Virus record (IMG/VR): IMGVR_UViG_3300021559_000004
Coordinates: 1-40,998 of that record
Length of the DNA stretch: 40,998 nt
Direction: 5' to 3' (one strand)
DNA from: a virus
In this document: positions 6,448 to 15,371 of the stretch, in pieces
How positions within the stretch are numbered: the first letter of the stretch is position 1
Layout: each line of letters starts with the position of its first letter
The notes under the pieces: model-generated
The model's input: only the letters and a program-made list of their open reading frames with translations
Database searches by the model: none
What the model was told of the DNA's origin: nothing
Translations under genes and position numbers: made by a program

Positions 6448-8636
6448 CTCGTCGCCGGCGTCCACGTGTGGTAGTACACAATCAAACGAATTGCGCCGGC
6501 ACCCGGATTCACGTTTGTTGTCACCCGCACCGAAGCTGCTGCAACCTGTCCCATCGTCCCCGCCGTTGCGCTAGTCCACGGCACCATGCAGATGCCGGTT
6601 GTTCCTGCTGTCAGCGTGCTTTGTGCCGCACAAAATCGCGCGGCCGTTGTTGAATCGCCAATGGTGAAATTCGCCGCTGTGGTGATAGTCGTCGTGATCC
6701 GATAAACGACAGCATCGATAACGGCCGTGGCCGGAAGGCAGTTAAGGCCACTGTTAGTAGTGGTTCCAGCTACAGATAACGTCGTTGGGGCGAATGCAGT
6801 TTCGCACGGCGCCGCGGCATTGATGATGCTCGTTCCGAAGGTGTTATCGGTGCTTGAAACTACGCAATTGTTGCAGAGGCCTAGTCCTCCCGCCCCGACG
6901 ACTGTCTGATTGTTGAATTGCGTTGCGCTTCCAGGTCCTGACCCCGAGCCAATCCATGTGTTGAAGCTGCCAGTCACATTCGCATTCGCAGGAGTCGCCG
7001 TATAGCCCGCAACGAAGCCGATGCCGGTGTTATCGTTTCCACCGTTGTTGCTTTGCAGTGTGCGGGCCCCCATCGCCACGTTACGATTACCCGCCACGTT
7101 GTCTCGCAGGGTATCTTCTCCAAAAACATCGTTGTTGGTTCCAGTTGTGTTGCTCAACAAAGAAAGGGAGCCGAATGAAGAATTCAGCCCAGTGGTGTTT
7201 GCTGTTTGTGACTGGTTCCCGAATGCGCTCGCTTCGGTGGTTGTATTGCCTGCCAGAGCATGCCATCCGACTGCCGTCACATTACTTACGCTTGTTCCTG
7301 CGCCTTGAGCATTCGCGCCGATTGCTACGTTGTCGCTCCCAGTGGTGATAGAGCCCAGCGCATTTCCGATTGCAATGTTGAAGTTCCCCGAGGTCAGGGA
7401 AAAAAGACTGGATTGCCCGATGGTGATGTTGAAGGTCCCTGATGTGAGCGAGAAAAAACATTCCAGGTTGGAGGCATTCACGCACACGTTGTTCGTGCCA
7501 GTCGTAGTCGTTACGCCCTGCGTTGTGCCGGTACCCAACAACAGATTGAAACTGCCACCCGTCGGCGCCCTGCCAAGAGTCGTGTTGTTGTTCGTGACAC
7601 TTAAGACCTGTCCACTCGCAGCTCCATTGAATCCGATGGCATTGAGGCCATTTGTAAACAACGTTCCAAAAGACTGCGTCGCTCCGGTTGTCGTGTGATC
7701 TTGGACGCGCAGGCCAACAAAAAGACCTATCGGGCCAGATTGAACGTTCGATGCGGCTAGAAAATCATCCGCCTCAGTCGCAGTGCCAGCTGTGTTAGTA
7801 ATCCCCCCATCGACGCCGATAAGTACTGAAACAGTTCCGGTGCTATTATTTTGGCCCACACCAAATAGGCCTACCTGTTGAGTCACCGTTCCGGACCCAG
7901 TGAAGATGCCTGTAAATGCAGCCCCCTGATTTGTGCTCGTCCCGGTGCTTGAAGTAGTCGCCACTAACCCTGTGACTGTCGGGGCAAAGGTTAGATTCGC
8001 ATTGCCTTGAATTGCATTGACGCCAGAGCCGAAAGCTATCTGCGATGCTGCGATCGATCCGCCGATGGTTCCACCGCCGCCAGGCGTCGAGAGATCCGCA
8101 ACTTGTATGCCATTTTGACGCAAGATCAGGTGACTAACGCCGGCCGATTGCGGTTCATTTTGGAGAGTCAGAACTAGGTTCCCGATGTTCACCGGATTCA
8201 CGGTGTAAGCGCCGGTTGAATTGGAAGTGTCCGCGATCGATGAGCCCGTTTGCGCCGTCGCCACTGCGCACGCGCACGCGCCGGTAGGAGGAATACTCGA
8301 GAGAGTTTTTAGAACATCAACCGAGATCGCGCCGATCGGATACGTGGGAAAGATGTTGATGAAATTTGATCCGGACAAAATACCTGGCGCGCGAGTTACG
8401 ATGAAGGGCCCCGCCGGCGAGCTCGCCCCCACGGTGTAATTCGCCACAACCCAATAGAAAATTGTTTGATTCCCCGGATTCCCAGAGATCGAGAAGCTTG
8501 GAGCCGGAGCCGGAGCCGGCGAGTTGATCAACGGCATGATCACTTGCGGCGTAGTCACCGGAGGCGGCGTTTGTTGCGGAAACAAGGAAGAAGAAGCCAG
8601 CAATAAAAACATTCCGATGGATTTTTGAAGTCTCAT
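6444..8636 (-). CDS. Secreted spike/fibre-like protein with beta-roll repeats
   Basis: 730 residues from ATG 8636, with GAGGAG 5 bp upstream (ATG 8639 and GTG 8642 also possible). It has a signal-peptide-like N-terminus, then a Pro-rich stretch. A domain of about 170 residues is shared with the upstream gene (8646-10025). A long Gly/Asn/Thr-rich region follows, with repeats of the type G-x-x-N-x-x-I-G-x-x-A (e.g. GSDNVAIGANA), like the YadA-head left-handed beta-roll of adhesins and phage fibres. A compact beta C-terminus ends it. Likely a trimeric receptor-binding spike or an exported adhesin. Confidence 0.75.
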   Translation of the reverse strand: MRLQKSIGMFLLLASSSLFPQQTPPPVTTPQVIMPLINSPAPAPAPSFSISGNPGNQTIFYWVVANYTVGASSPAGPFIVTRAPGILSGSNFINIFPTYPIGAISVDVLKTLSSIPPTGACACAVATAQTGSSIADTSNSTGAYTVNPVNIGNLVLTLQNEPQSAGVSHLILRQNGIQVADLSTPGGGGTIGGSIAASQIAFGSGVNAIQGNANLTFAPTVTGLVATTSSTGTSTNQGAAFTGIFTGSGTVTQQVGLFGVGQNNSTGTVSVLIGVDGGITNTAGTATEADDFLAASNVQSGPIGLFVGLRVQDHTTTGATQSFGTLFTNGLNAIGFNGAASGQVLSVTNNNTTLGRAPTGGSFNLLLGTGTTQGVTTTTGTNNVCVNASNLECFFSLTSGTFNITIGQSSLFSLTSGNFNIAIGNALGSITTGSDNVAIGANAQGAGTSVSNVTAVGWHALAGNTTTEASAFGNQSQTANTTGLNSSFGSLSLLSNTTGTNNDVFGEDTLRDNVAGNRNVAMGARTLQSNNGGNDNTGIGFVAGYTATPANANVTGSFNTWIGSGSGPGSATQFNNQTVVGAGGLGLCNNCVVSSTDNTFGTSIINAAAPCETAFAPTTLSVAGTTTNSGLNCLPATAVIDAVVYRITTTITTAANFTIGDSTTAARFCAAQSTLTAGTTGICMVPWTSATAGTMGQVAAASVRVTTNVNPGAGAIRLIVYYHTWTPATS

Positions 8637-8645
8637 CATCACTCC

Positions 8646-10025
8646 TCAGGTTCCCGCCACTACGACCCATGACGTTCCGTTGCAATAGATCTGATCATGA
8701 TGCGCCCCGCCGCCCGTCACAACCGTTCCGTTGGTTGCTGATGTGGCATCAGTGATTGAGCCCGTGCTTCCATCGTAGGTTGCGCTGCACGCAGGTAGCG
8801 CCGAGAACGCTTGAGTCCCAAACCGCAATTGCACGCCAACCGTTTGCGCATCAATCTCGATTCCAGCATGTCTGGTAAGCGTTCCGCCGGTACTAGGCGC
8901 GTAAACATGAAAGGTCATATCGTTTGTGTTGGTTCCACTCGTGGAACCACTCATCGCGATGATGCCTTCGTTCAGAGCGGTAGTGTTGCCGGTAGCGTTT
9001 ACGGCTAGACCGAAGATTGCGCGCCTGGTGCCGACTGTGGGAGTTGACGAATTTTCCCAGGCTTGCGCGTAAAATGCGCGTTCTTCCGTTTCAGAAAGAT
9101 CGGATGCAACTAGAGCTGAGATCCCAACGCCCAACGTGCCGGCGACGAAGTTTGTCGGACGCGCTTCGACAGAAAGGCCGGCAGTAGCACCTGAACTCGT
9201 TCCCGCTCGCACCTGCTGCAGAATACGCGATCCGATGCAGCCATAAGGCGGATTGACGGTGATGGGCACCGTCGCAGAGCCACCGCAATTAGCGGGGTTT
9301 GGAAATACTTGCGCCAGCATGCCAATGGTGCTGGTGAGCGGACTGCCACCTTGGCCGAACTGGATTTGTGCCGCCGTGGCGGTGATCGTAGAGTTGCCGA
9401 GAGTGTTCGTGCCCGTCCAAACGGGAATGAAATTTGCTGTGCCTGATCCGCCGACTGTCCCCGTACCGGCAACGGAAAGATCCGCGACCAGAGTTCCGTT
9501 TCTCATCCTCAATAGCAAATGACTCGAGCCAGACCCGACTACTTCATTCGTTAGGTACAACATGAATTGCGTAGGATCGAGAAGGCTAACGGTGTATGGA
9601 TTGAGCGAGTTTGATTGAAAATTGACAACGCCGGTTGTTACGCCGGTTGCGATCGCACACCCACACGCGCCCGATGGTTGCAGCGCCGTTTGCGTCGCCA
9701 GAAAATCGACCGTGACGCCGCCCGTTGGATAGTTCGCATAGATGGCCAGGTAGTTTTGTGCAGATAGAACAGTCGGTGCATTTGTGACCACACCGAGTAA
9801 AACCATTACGGAACCGATTTGATAGTTGCTGACTCCCCAAATGAACCAGACACCGTTACCAGGCTGCCCGATCACCTGAATATTCGCGCCGGACACCGGC
9901 ACCGCGTTTAAGCCGTAAACAGGGAACTCGAGCCGCGACGTGGAGACTTGGGGAGACACCGGCGGATTCTGCGCCGAGGCGAAAGCGGCGAATAAACATA
10001 AGATCAGAGCACACTTATGTTTCAT
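8646..10025 (-). CDS. Secreted spike-like protein, paralogue of the next gene
   Basis: 459 residues from ATG 10025 (GAGG nearby). A clear signal peptide (MKHK, a hydrophobic core, ASAQ). The next ~180 residues align by eye with the N-terminal domain of the 730-residue protein downstream: GNGVWFIWGVSNYQIG, CGCAIATG, YTVSLLDP, SHLLLRMRNG and LVADLS each have a counterpart there. The C-terminal region is different, beta-rich and Thr/Gly-rich. The two genes are nearly touching. Probably one of a pair of alternative or hetero-oligomeric host-attachment proteins. Confidence 0.75.
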   Translation of the reverse strand: MKHKCALILCLFAAFASAQNPPVSPQVSTSRLEFPVYGLNAVPVSGANIQVIGQPGNGVWFIWGVSNYQIGSVMVLLGVVTNAPTVLSAQNYLAIYANYPTGGVTVDFLATQTALQPSGACGCAIATGVTTGVVNFQSNSLNPYTVSLLDPTQFMLYLTNEVVGSGSSHLLLRMRNGTLVADLSVAGTGTVGGSGTANFIPVWTGTNTLGNSTITATAAQIQFGQGGSPLTSTIGMLAQVFPNPANCGGSATVPITVNPPYGCIGSRILQQVRAGTSSGATAGLSVEARPTNFVAGTLGVGISALVASDLSETEERAFYAQAWENSSTPTVGTRRAIFGLAVNATGNTTALNEGIIAMSGSTSGTNTNDMTFHVYAPSTGGTLTRHAGIEIDAQTVGVQLRFGTQAFSALPACSATYDGSTGSITDATSATNGTVVTGGGAHHDQIYCNGTSWVVVAGT

Positions 10026-10033
10026 AATCCGCC

Positions 10034-10885
10034 TCAGGTACTCGAAATTGTGGCGTATGAAACCGTGACCAGCGCCGTTGCGCCTGAGTTGTTGGTAAAA
10101 CACGGTTGCGTCAACTGATTCGGAATCGGAGACCGTTGAGGGAGCGGAACAACGACGGGCGCCGTCAACGTCGAGGGAATGCTCATCGACCAGGATTGAA
10201 CCCCCGAACCGGTCGAGCACAAGGTGGGAGGCGTCACCCAATTGAAATTGACATTGCCACCGGTAGGAGCTGCAGTGTAGGAGATCGTAAAACCACAAAA
10301 CACAGTGATTTGATTCGGAGCCGCCGCCAGCACCCCGACCGTGTTAGTCCCGCCAGTTGGGAAAGCTGAGCTTACCTGTTGATCACAAACCGGTGGAGGA
10401 GTAGGACCGTTAGAACTGATACCAGCCGGAACGGGATGCACTGGCGCCGCGGAAGCGGTGTAGTTGATCGTTGTGTTACCGCCGGCCGTCGTCACCACTC
10501 GAGCACGCAAATTCGGATAGTACCCGCCAACCACGATCGTGTGAGGACACCCGCTGTCGGAGTTGTATTGCGCCGTCTGTAAGGGCAAAAACGTCGTAGT
10601 GCCCTGAGGTTCCCATTCCAGATCGACCGAACCGATGAAGTTGGAGTTACAAACCGTGAGGATGTTTGTGCCCTGGCCGATATCGCGCAAAATGTTACTT
10701 GCCGCCGGAACGGCTTGATTCGTGAATAGCCTGATGCTGTAGGTCGCGATTTGCGTTGTTGCCGGCGCGCCTTGTGCCTGGACTCGCCAGTTAGACACAC
10801 CCACAATCGCTGCAATCAAAAGAAACAGCAGCATCACAACGGCGATCACCTTTGCAAAGGTTGATGCAGTTTCGCGAGATCCCAT
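10034..10885 (-). CDS. Membrane-anchored two-domain beta-sandwich protein
   Basis: 283 residues; GGGGAG 8 bp before ATG 10885. A cytoplasmic N-terminus, one membrane span (about 12-31), then two similar beta domains separated by a Pro-rich linker (about 155-167). Each has an ILTVC/ITVFC strand and ends in a run of Thr/Ser/Val strands. Possibly a virion membrane protein carrying a vertex or spike base. No named family. It lies directly upstream of the spike genes. Confidence 0.65.
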   Translation of the reverse strand: MGSRETASTFAKVIAVVMLLFLLIAAIVGVSNWRVQAQGAPATTQIATYSIRLFTNQAVPAASNILRDIGQGTNILTVCNSNFIGSVDLEWEPQGTTTFLPLQTAQYNSDSGCPHTIVVGGYYPNLRARVVTTAGGNTTINYTASAAPVHPVPAGISSNGPTPPPVCDQQVSSAFPTGGTNTVGVLAAAPNQITVFCGFTISYTAAPTGGNVNFNWVTPPTLCSTGSGVQSWSMSIPSTLTAPVVVPLPQRSPIPNQLTQPCFTNNSGATALVTVSYATISST

Positions 10886-10889
10886 GAAC

Positions 10890-11516
10890 TTAACTCCCCG
10901 AGGATAGAGATTGTTTTATTGGATAGGTCCAACCGTCGAAGCTTGCGGCCGTGCCGGATCCGCCCGGAGGTTGAAGGTTGGGAGATCCGTCCGGCAATAG
11001 TGCAGGAACTTCCACCGTCACCTGAAATATGTCATTAGCGACGCCTACCAGGACAACAGATAAAGGCGTCGCGAAGGTTCCCACCTGTGCCGTGAGTTGA
11101 TTGAGGCCGCGGATGCCGGCGCCGTTTCTTGTCACGCGCCAAATCACCTGGCCGGTGAAATCGGGAGGATTGCCGCCAATGTGCACGATCGACAAAGCGC
11201 GGATCACCGACATGAGACCGATGCCAACAACGAACGTGATCACCGGCACTTGTCCGAGGCCAAGAGTGGGATACGGCACCGCGGGATTCGCCAGGTTGCC
11301 CGTGAGCGGCGTAACCCGAAACGGAGTGTTATCCGCCGGCGGATTGTAGAACGAGAGATCCGGATTGATGTAGGCCGGCGTAGTGTTGATCAACCTGGCG
11401 CGCGCATCGATCGTCATCTTTTGATCCCAGGTCCACGGCATGTCCGGCAAACTTGGTAACAAAGGTTTTTTCGGACCGCGCGACAAACTCGAGTTGTCAC
11501 CCAAACGAGATCTCAT
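10890..11516 (-). CDS. Beta-rich structural protein (capsid candidate)
   Basis: 208 residues; ATG 11516 overlaps the previous stop (TAATG). After a basic N-terminus the protein is Pro- and beta-rich, with hydrophobic strands such as VPVITFVVGIGL and LSVVLVGVA. It may be a short jelly-roll protein or a minor capsid/vertex component. Sits in a run of similar-sized beta proteins. The assignment is by context. Confidence 0.55.
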   Translation of the reverse strand: MRSRLGDNSSLSRGPKKPLLPSLPDMPWTWDQKMTIDARARLINTTPAYINPDLSFYNPPADNTPFRVTPLTGNLANPAVPYPTLGLGQVPVITFVVGIGLMSVIRALSIVHIGGNPPDFTGQVIWRVTRNGAGIRGLNQLTAQVGTFATPLSVVLVGVANDIFQVTVEVPALLPDGSPNLQPPGGSGTAASFDGWTYPIKQSLSSGS

Positions 11517-11737
11517 TAACTCACCCCAACCACTCTCACGCCGATTTGCACGCCGGCGCCGATCAGGAATCCCGTTGCCGGTGCCAGGTACGGTCCGAGA
11601 GGCCCCGTGTCGCACTGCTCGCCGCAGATCAGAGGTTTCGAGATCACCATCATGATCAGAGCCCCGATCGCGCCCGCCGCCAAGGTTGAGCCCATATCAG
11701 GCCCGTGATGCGGATTGCGCCGTTTACGACGTTGCAT
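11516..11737 (-). CDS. Small membrane protein with N-terminal RRNP motif
   Basis: 73 residues. Starts KRRNP after a run of basic residues. Two hydrophobic spans (about 17-33 and 49-69) are separated by a loop with two Cys residues. The start overlaps the end of the transglycosylase gene. Likely a virion membrane protein; the RNP motif recurs in other late proteins. Confidence 0.65.
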   Translation of the reverse strand: MQRRKRRNPHHGPDMGSTLAAGAIGALIMMVISKPLICGEQCDTGPLGPYLAPATGFLIGAGVQIGVRVVGVS

Positions 11738-12170
11738 AATGCCCCACCCGCGCGATCACCTGATTCCCGTAGTCCGGATTTCCCCCGCCGTTGTAGGAGA
11801 GCAAGGAAGTTTCCGGATCCGTGTGGGTCTCAAAACACCTTTGCAGCTTGCGACACCCGTAATCCACTCCCACATCCGGATCACAGAGCTCCGTCAGGAA
11901 GCGGCCGCCGAACCCATGTTCTATCGCGACCAGGCCCATCACCTGCATCAGCCCGAATGACGTCGCGCGCGTGATCTCTTGCGTTGTGGGCTTGTCAGGA
12001 ATCACCGGCCTTACGTAATTACGTAAAAACGCCGGTTCGAACCGCACCGCCCAGGTACACCAGTCGCTTTCCTGCTCACAGACCGCCGCGACGATAGCCG
12101 GATCCAGCCCGTACTTCCGCGCCCATTTCGTGACCAGCAAAAGCCGAGTTTGAACCGTCGACAGATCCAC
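11724..12170 (-). CDS. Lytic transglycosylase (SLT-like), virion-associated
   Basis: 148 residues from GTG 12170. EQESDW holds catalytic Glu34, SFGLMQVMG is the second SLT motif, and LLSYNGGG the third. It contains several Cys residues that could form disulfides and has no signal peptide or membrane span. It would cut peptidoglycan glycan strands. As the second such enzyme in the genome and flanked by structural genes, it is probably packaged in the particle for genome delivery. Confidence 0.85.
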   Translation of the reverse strand: MDLSTVQTRLLLVTKWARKYGLDPAIVAAVCEQESDWCTWAVRFEPAFLRNYVRPVIPDKPTTQEITRATSFGLMQVMGLVAIEHGFGGRFLTELCDPDVGVDYGCRKLQRCFETHTDPETSLLSYNGGGNPDYGNQVIARVGHYATS

Positions 12171-12176
12171 AAGGCC

Positions 12177-12719
12177 CTATGCGAATTCGCCGCCCCACAA
12201 CACAATTTGCGCTTGCAGGAAATAGTTGCCGGTATTCTGAATGTCCACCTGCAGCGAATCGCCGTTCAGCACTAACGACGGTTCTTTCAGCAGATACGGA
12301 TTTTGTGCCGAGCCGGCGCCCTCGAGATCCGCGATCCCCTTGTTGAACATTTGAAAAATCTTGTCATCGTGCTGATGCAGGATGTTGAAGAGATACGCCG
12401 GTGATTTGATCGTTTGTGTCAGAGCCGTTGTTGTCGCCGGCACTACCACGGCCGTGGCGACGATCGCCCACGGGATAAAGTTTCTCTGCAGGACGAGGCT
12501 TACATCTGACTCTTGATACGGCGCGATTACGTTCGTCCCAGGATTGAACCCGAAATCGAACACTTGAGCTTTTAGCGCCAGGCCCTCAACCGGCAAATCC
12601 CGATCGCGCGGTAGGAACAAATTATTGTTCATGCCGCGTTGCCCGAGCAGATACGGGGAAAGCATACGCAACGGACTCCTGCCACCGGAAAGAGAGCGAA
12701 TCAGGTAGTTACTTGGCAC
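12177..12719 (-). CDS. Structural protein (capsid candidate)
   Basis: 180 residues; GTG 12719 with AGGAGGG about 8 bp upstream overlaps the previous gene. An extended Arg/Pro-rich N-terminal arm is followed by beta-rich sequence (FIPWAIVATAVVVP, SLVLNGDSLQVDIQNTGNYFLQ). The C-terminal strand pattern is common in small jelly-roll proteins. A short capsid or vertex protein is the most likely reading. No family match made. Confidence 0.55.
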   Translation of the reverse strand: MPSNYLIRSLSGGRSPLRMLSPYLLGQRGMNNNLFLPRDRDLPVEGLALKAQVFDFGFNPGTNVIAPYQESDVSLVLQRNFIPWAIVATAVVVPATTTALTQTIKSPAYLFNILHQHDDKIFQMFNKGIADLEGAGSAQNPYLLKEPSLVLNGDSLQVDIQNTGNYFLQAQIVLWGGEFA

Positions 12720-12897
12720 CGCCGCCGCCCTCCTTCTCTTCTTTCAATTTCACTGATGCAGGTTGATGTAGCAATCGAACTGAAAAACCATTCGCCCGTA
12801 AAAGCTTCATCAGCCGCTCTGCAAATTCCAGATTGTGAGTGGCGACGAGAGCGACATGCATGCCGCCTTCCCCAACATCCAACATGAAAGACGACAC
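12709..12897 (-). CDS. 58-62 residue hypothetical protein
   Basis: GTG 12897 or ATG 12885 are possible starts. A small alpha/beta core (HVALVATHNLEFAERLMKLLRANGFSV-type Rossmann-like pattern) ends in a Lys/Glu then Gly-rich tail. Embedded between capsid candidates and overlapping the next gene. Function unknown. Confidence 0.55.
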   Translation of the reverse strand: MSSFMLDVGEGGMHVALVATHNLEFAERLMKLLRANGFSVRLLHQPASVKLKEEKEGGGGAK

Positions 12898-12917
12898 GGA
12901 CGCGCCCCTGCGTTCAC

Positions 12918-13586
12918 TTACTCGCCGTCTAGTTCGACTCCCTTGAATCCAAGCCGAATTGTGTTGGCGACGTTATACGCAATGTTCGCGTTGTTGGCAC
13001 CCTGATAGTTGATCGAGAGAGTCAGCGTGTTTTGATTCCCGACCGACAAAACGGTGTAGGTGACACCGCCGATCGTGATTGCCGCACTTACCCAGGACGA
13101 GCCAGGGACAAACAGACTCCCGCTCACCCATGTGACGGTAGGACTTCCGTTGGTGACTCCCGCGAAACCGAATCCGCCGCCCAGATCTGTGACGGTTCCA
13201 AGAATGTTCGAATTCTTGTTGAACCGGAATGGAGTCAGCAGAGGCATCGGATTTTGCGCCGTGCCCCAAAGGTTCGAGCTGTGCACCGGTTGGTTTGAAA
13301 ACGGCCGCTGATCTCTCGAGTCAGAGATTTGCGCCGTAAACGGGAACGTAGAGACGGCAACCGCCATCATCCAGCGAAACGGCCGATTCAGAACTTGAAC
13401 CGACTGCGCTTGTAGTGTCGCCTGGCCATTGACCGCGAGCGGCCCCAACTCATACGTAAATTCGCGCCCGGGATTGAATTCGGCACCCGAGCCATCGCAC
13501 AAGGGACACAACGCCGGCGTTTGCCCGTCCTTGCCGTAAACCATTCCGGAGCCGTTGCAAGCCGAGCAGGTTTTTCCAGCAGCCAT
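12918..13586 (-). CDS. Structural protein with N-terminal DnaJ-type zinc finger
   Basis: 222 residues from ATG 13586. The N-terminus has CSACNGSG and CPLCDGSG, the CxxCxGxG pair that forms one zinc site in DnaJ. The remaining ~185 residues are beta-rich with Gly/Asn/Thr turns. The protein sits directly after the main capsid candidate. The fold is plausibly a second single jelly-roll capsid protein with a zinc-binding arm; the fold is inference. The fusion of a chaperone-type zinc site to a virion protein is unusual. Confidence 0.6.
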   Translation of the reverse strand: MAAGKTCSACNGSGMVYGKDGQTPALCPLCDGSGAEFNPGREFTYELGPLAVNGQATLQAQSVQVLNRPFRWMMAVAVSTFPFTAQISDSRDQRPFSNQPVHSSNLWGTAQNPMPLLTPFRFNKNSNILGTVTDLGGGFGFAGVTNGSPTVTWVSGSLFVPGSSWVSAAITIGGVTYTVLSVGNQNTLTLSINYQGANNANIAYNVANTIRLGFKGVELDGE

Positions 13587-13617
13587 ATAATCGGCACCCT
13601 TTCATGGTGAAGCGATT

Positions 13618-13642
13618 GGCCACCGTCACCGGGACGATGGCC
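13618..13642 (-). other. Intercistronic hairpin
   Basis: A ten-base arm pair with one mismatch and a 5-base loop, lying between the two main capsid candidates in the 102-bp gap. No T-tract follows in the minus direction, so it is more likely an mRNA stability or processing element than a terminator. Confidence 0.45.
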
Positions 13643-13688
13643 ATTCGCCAGGAAAAGAAACCACACACCAACAACAAACCGCCGCGCG

Positions 13689-14423
13689 TTACTGGACCTG
13701 GCGCGTCAGAATGCCGTCGAGATGAACCACGATCGTGGCGCCGACACCCGCGGGATTCGTCGAGTTGGCCGCGAAGTTGAAGGCCACGTTAGGCGTCAAC
13801 GTGACGTTGAAGTTTTCGCCGTATCCGATGATCACGGGCTTGTTCAGGCCGTAGACCGCTCGAGGATCAGGAATCCCGTTCGACGTCGAGAACAGCGGAG
13901 CCGAGCCGGCCGGCGCCGTGCCGACCTGAGCCGCGGCCGTGACGATCGCGCCCATGCCAGCCGTGAGCACCGCAAGCGGACACTGAAAGAACGGTTTCAG
14001 GCCAACCGTGAGGGTATAGCTCACGTTCAGCATGAGGTTGTTCAGATCCGCCGGCACCGTGTTGTTCGAAATGAAAACCTTGAGCGCCGTGACGGTGAGT
14101 GTCTGAGGAAATGGGAGCTGGCCGCCCGTGCCCTGCAGGTTGGTTGCGTTCAACAGTTTCGTTCCAGAAATCGGAGTCTGGAAGTAAACCGTTGTCGCCA
14201 TCGCGGCCGCTTGCGCGAAGCTGGCGGAATCGTAGTAGGTCCAATCGATCACATCGATCTGACCAGGTACGCCCGGGTTTTGATGACGCTGGCGGATCGG
14301 ACCGAGGCCGCGCTTTGAAATCCGGTCGAGAGTGCGCGCGTTGCGTTCCACCGCACGCCGGTTGATCCTGTCGAGAACATTGCGCCCGACCAAGGAAACC
14401 GAAGTCTGCATTTCGTGAGTCAT
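13689..14423 (-). CDS. Putative major capsid protein (single jelly-roll candidate)
   Basis: 244 residues. ATG 14423 follows a very strong GAGGAGAAG ribosome site and stable upstream hairpins, as expected for an abundant product. A basic Arg-rich arm (1-47) is followed by a beta-rich body: TVYFQTPISG, LTVTALKVFIS, LMLNVSYTLTVGL, VIIGYGENFNVTLTP and IVVHLDGILTR look like successive jelly-roll strands. The size suits the single jelly-roll capsid proteins of sphaerolipovirus-like phages. The identity is inferred from fold pattern and context. Confidence 0.55.
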   Translation of the reverse strand: MTHEMQTSVSLVGRNVLDRINRRAVERNARTLDRISKRGLGPIRQRHQNPGVPGQIDVIDWTYYDSASFAQAAAMATTVYFQTPISGTKLLNATNLQGTGGQLPFPQTLTVTALKVFISNNTVPADLNNLMLNVSYTLTVGLKPFFQCPLAVLTAGMGAIVTAAAQVGTAPAGSAPLFSTSNGIPDPRAVYGLNKPVIIGYGENFNVTLTPNVAFNFAANSTNPAGVGATIVVHLDGILTRQVQ

Positions 14424-14436
14424 TGATTTCTTCTCC

Positions 14437-14489
14437 TCGAGTACTACTCGAAAATTTCGGAACCGATCGCCGGCGGACGCGCCGCCGGC
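14437..14489 (-). other. Pair of strong hairpins before the capsid gene
   Basis: 14469-14489 is a perfect 8-bp GC stem (GCCGGCGG/CCGCCGGC) with a 5-base loop. 14437-14451 is TCGAGTA-C-TACTCGA. Both lie in the 100-bp leader between the upstream membrane-protein gene and the capsid candidate, just before its ribosome site. No good T-tract follows the first stem, so RNA processing or 5' protection of the capsid mRNA is more likely than termination. Confidence 0.5.
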
Positions 14490-14525
14490 GACTCATTCAA
14501 AAAGCACAAAGCACCCGCGCCCCGA

Positions 14526-15119
14526 CTAGGAACGTGGTGAGCTGCGAACCGCGCGAGCAGGAGCGCCAGCAGCCGCGGCCGCCATTGCACCCGCGCCGCC
14601 AGGCACAGGAGCCGGCAACGCCGGTTGAGCGTAGGACCAGCCCGGCACCGGGTAGATGCCCGTCTGATACTCACCCAGGCCGGCAAAATCCGGATCCCCG
14701 AGGCCACTCATGGACGGTTGTGAGCCCGAGACCTGTTCTTGGAAGATGCGCAGCACAACCGCGGATGCGCCGCCGGCGACAACGCCGGTTGCGACTTCGC
14801 GGCCCAGGAACTTGGCAGTGACCCAGCCGAGAGCCACGGCGACGGCCGCCATGACCGCATAGCCGGTTGCGCCCGTGTTCTTGTCCTGCAAGATCAGTTG
14901 TGTTGCGTACTTCGTCGCGAGAGTGCCACCGGCCGCGCCGAGCGCCAGCTTGATCAATTCGGTAGCGGAGTAGCCGGCGATTGACGGATTCCGACCATTC
15001 CCACGCCGGCGGAAGCTGTGCCGTACGCGACGAGCTTTGAAAGGATTGGAACGATGCGCACGCCGCGCGGAGGCACGACGTGACGAGCGATGACGACGAC
15101 TCTTCTTCGGATTCGCCAT
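14526..15119 (-). CDS. Basic-tailed multi-span membrane protein with YPVPGWSY motif
   Basis: 197 residues from ATG 15119 (CAGGAG upstream). The first 50 residues are Arg/Lys/Ser-rich with three NP motifs (ANPKK, SNPFK, RNPSI). About three hydrophobic segments follow (about 56-70, 83-100 and 105-125). The C-terminus has two GLG turns, then GEYQTGIYPVPGWSY, a motif shared with the product of 22676-23314, and an Ala/Pro-rich end. Probably a virion membrane protein with a DNA-binding tail. Confidence 0.65.
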   Translation of the reverse strand: MANPKKSRRHRSSRRASARRAHRSNPFKARRVRHSFRRRGNGRNPSIAGYSATELIKLALGAAGGTLATKYATQLILQDKNTGATGYAVMAAVAVALGWVTAKFLGREVATGVVAGGASAVVLRIFQEQVSGSQPSMSGLGDPDFAGLGEYQTGIYPVPGWSYAQPALPAPVPGGAGAMAAAAAGAPARAVRSSPRS

Positions 15120-15311
15120 AAGGTAAAGCACTCCTGAGTTTTGGCGCCGTGACCGGCGTGATTTTTTGTGCGGATTCGAAACGCGGAGCGTGCGAACTGT
15201 AGGCACGATGCGACTCCCGACAAAAGTTTTCTTTGGGTTATCACTCCGGAGGATTGCTAGGCGGGAAAATGCAGCTCTAAAAACAAAATCCCCACGCGGC
15301 AACTACCGCAG

Positions 15312-15331
15312 TGGGAGACTGTGAAGCACGG
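15312..15331 (+). repeat. Shared control box, copy 1
   Basis: TGGGAGACTGTGAAGCACGG. It matches 18 of 20 positions with 26063-26082 on the minus strand. Both lie in gene-free control regions at the head of minus-strand late operons. Likely a binding site for a virus regulator. Confidence 0.6.
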
Positions 15332-15371
15332 CAAAACTTATCAAAGCGATACTCTCACGAGGCCCCACGAG

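Noticed and set aside
6468-9522. Several plus-strand frames over the spike genes
   Set aside because: They run antisense to long repeat-rich frames, lack ribosome sites and have no domain pattern.
8646-10298. Longer version of the 459-residue spike starting at 10298
   Set aside because: The extra 91 residues overlap the upstream gene out of frame; ATG 10025 begins a clear signal peptide.
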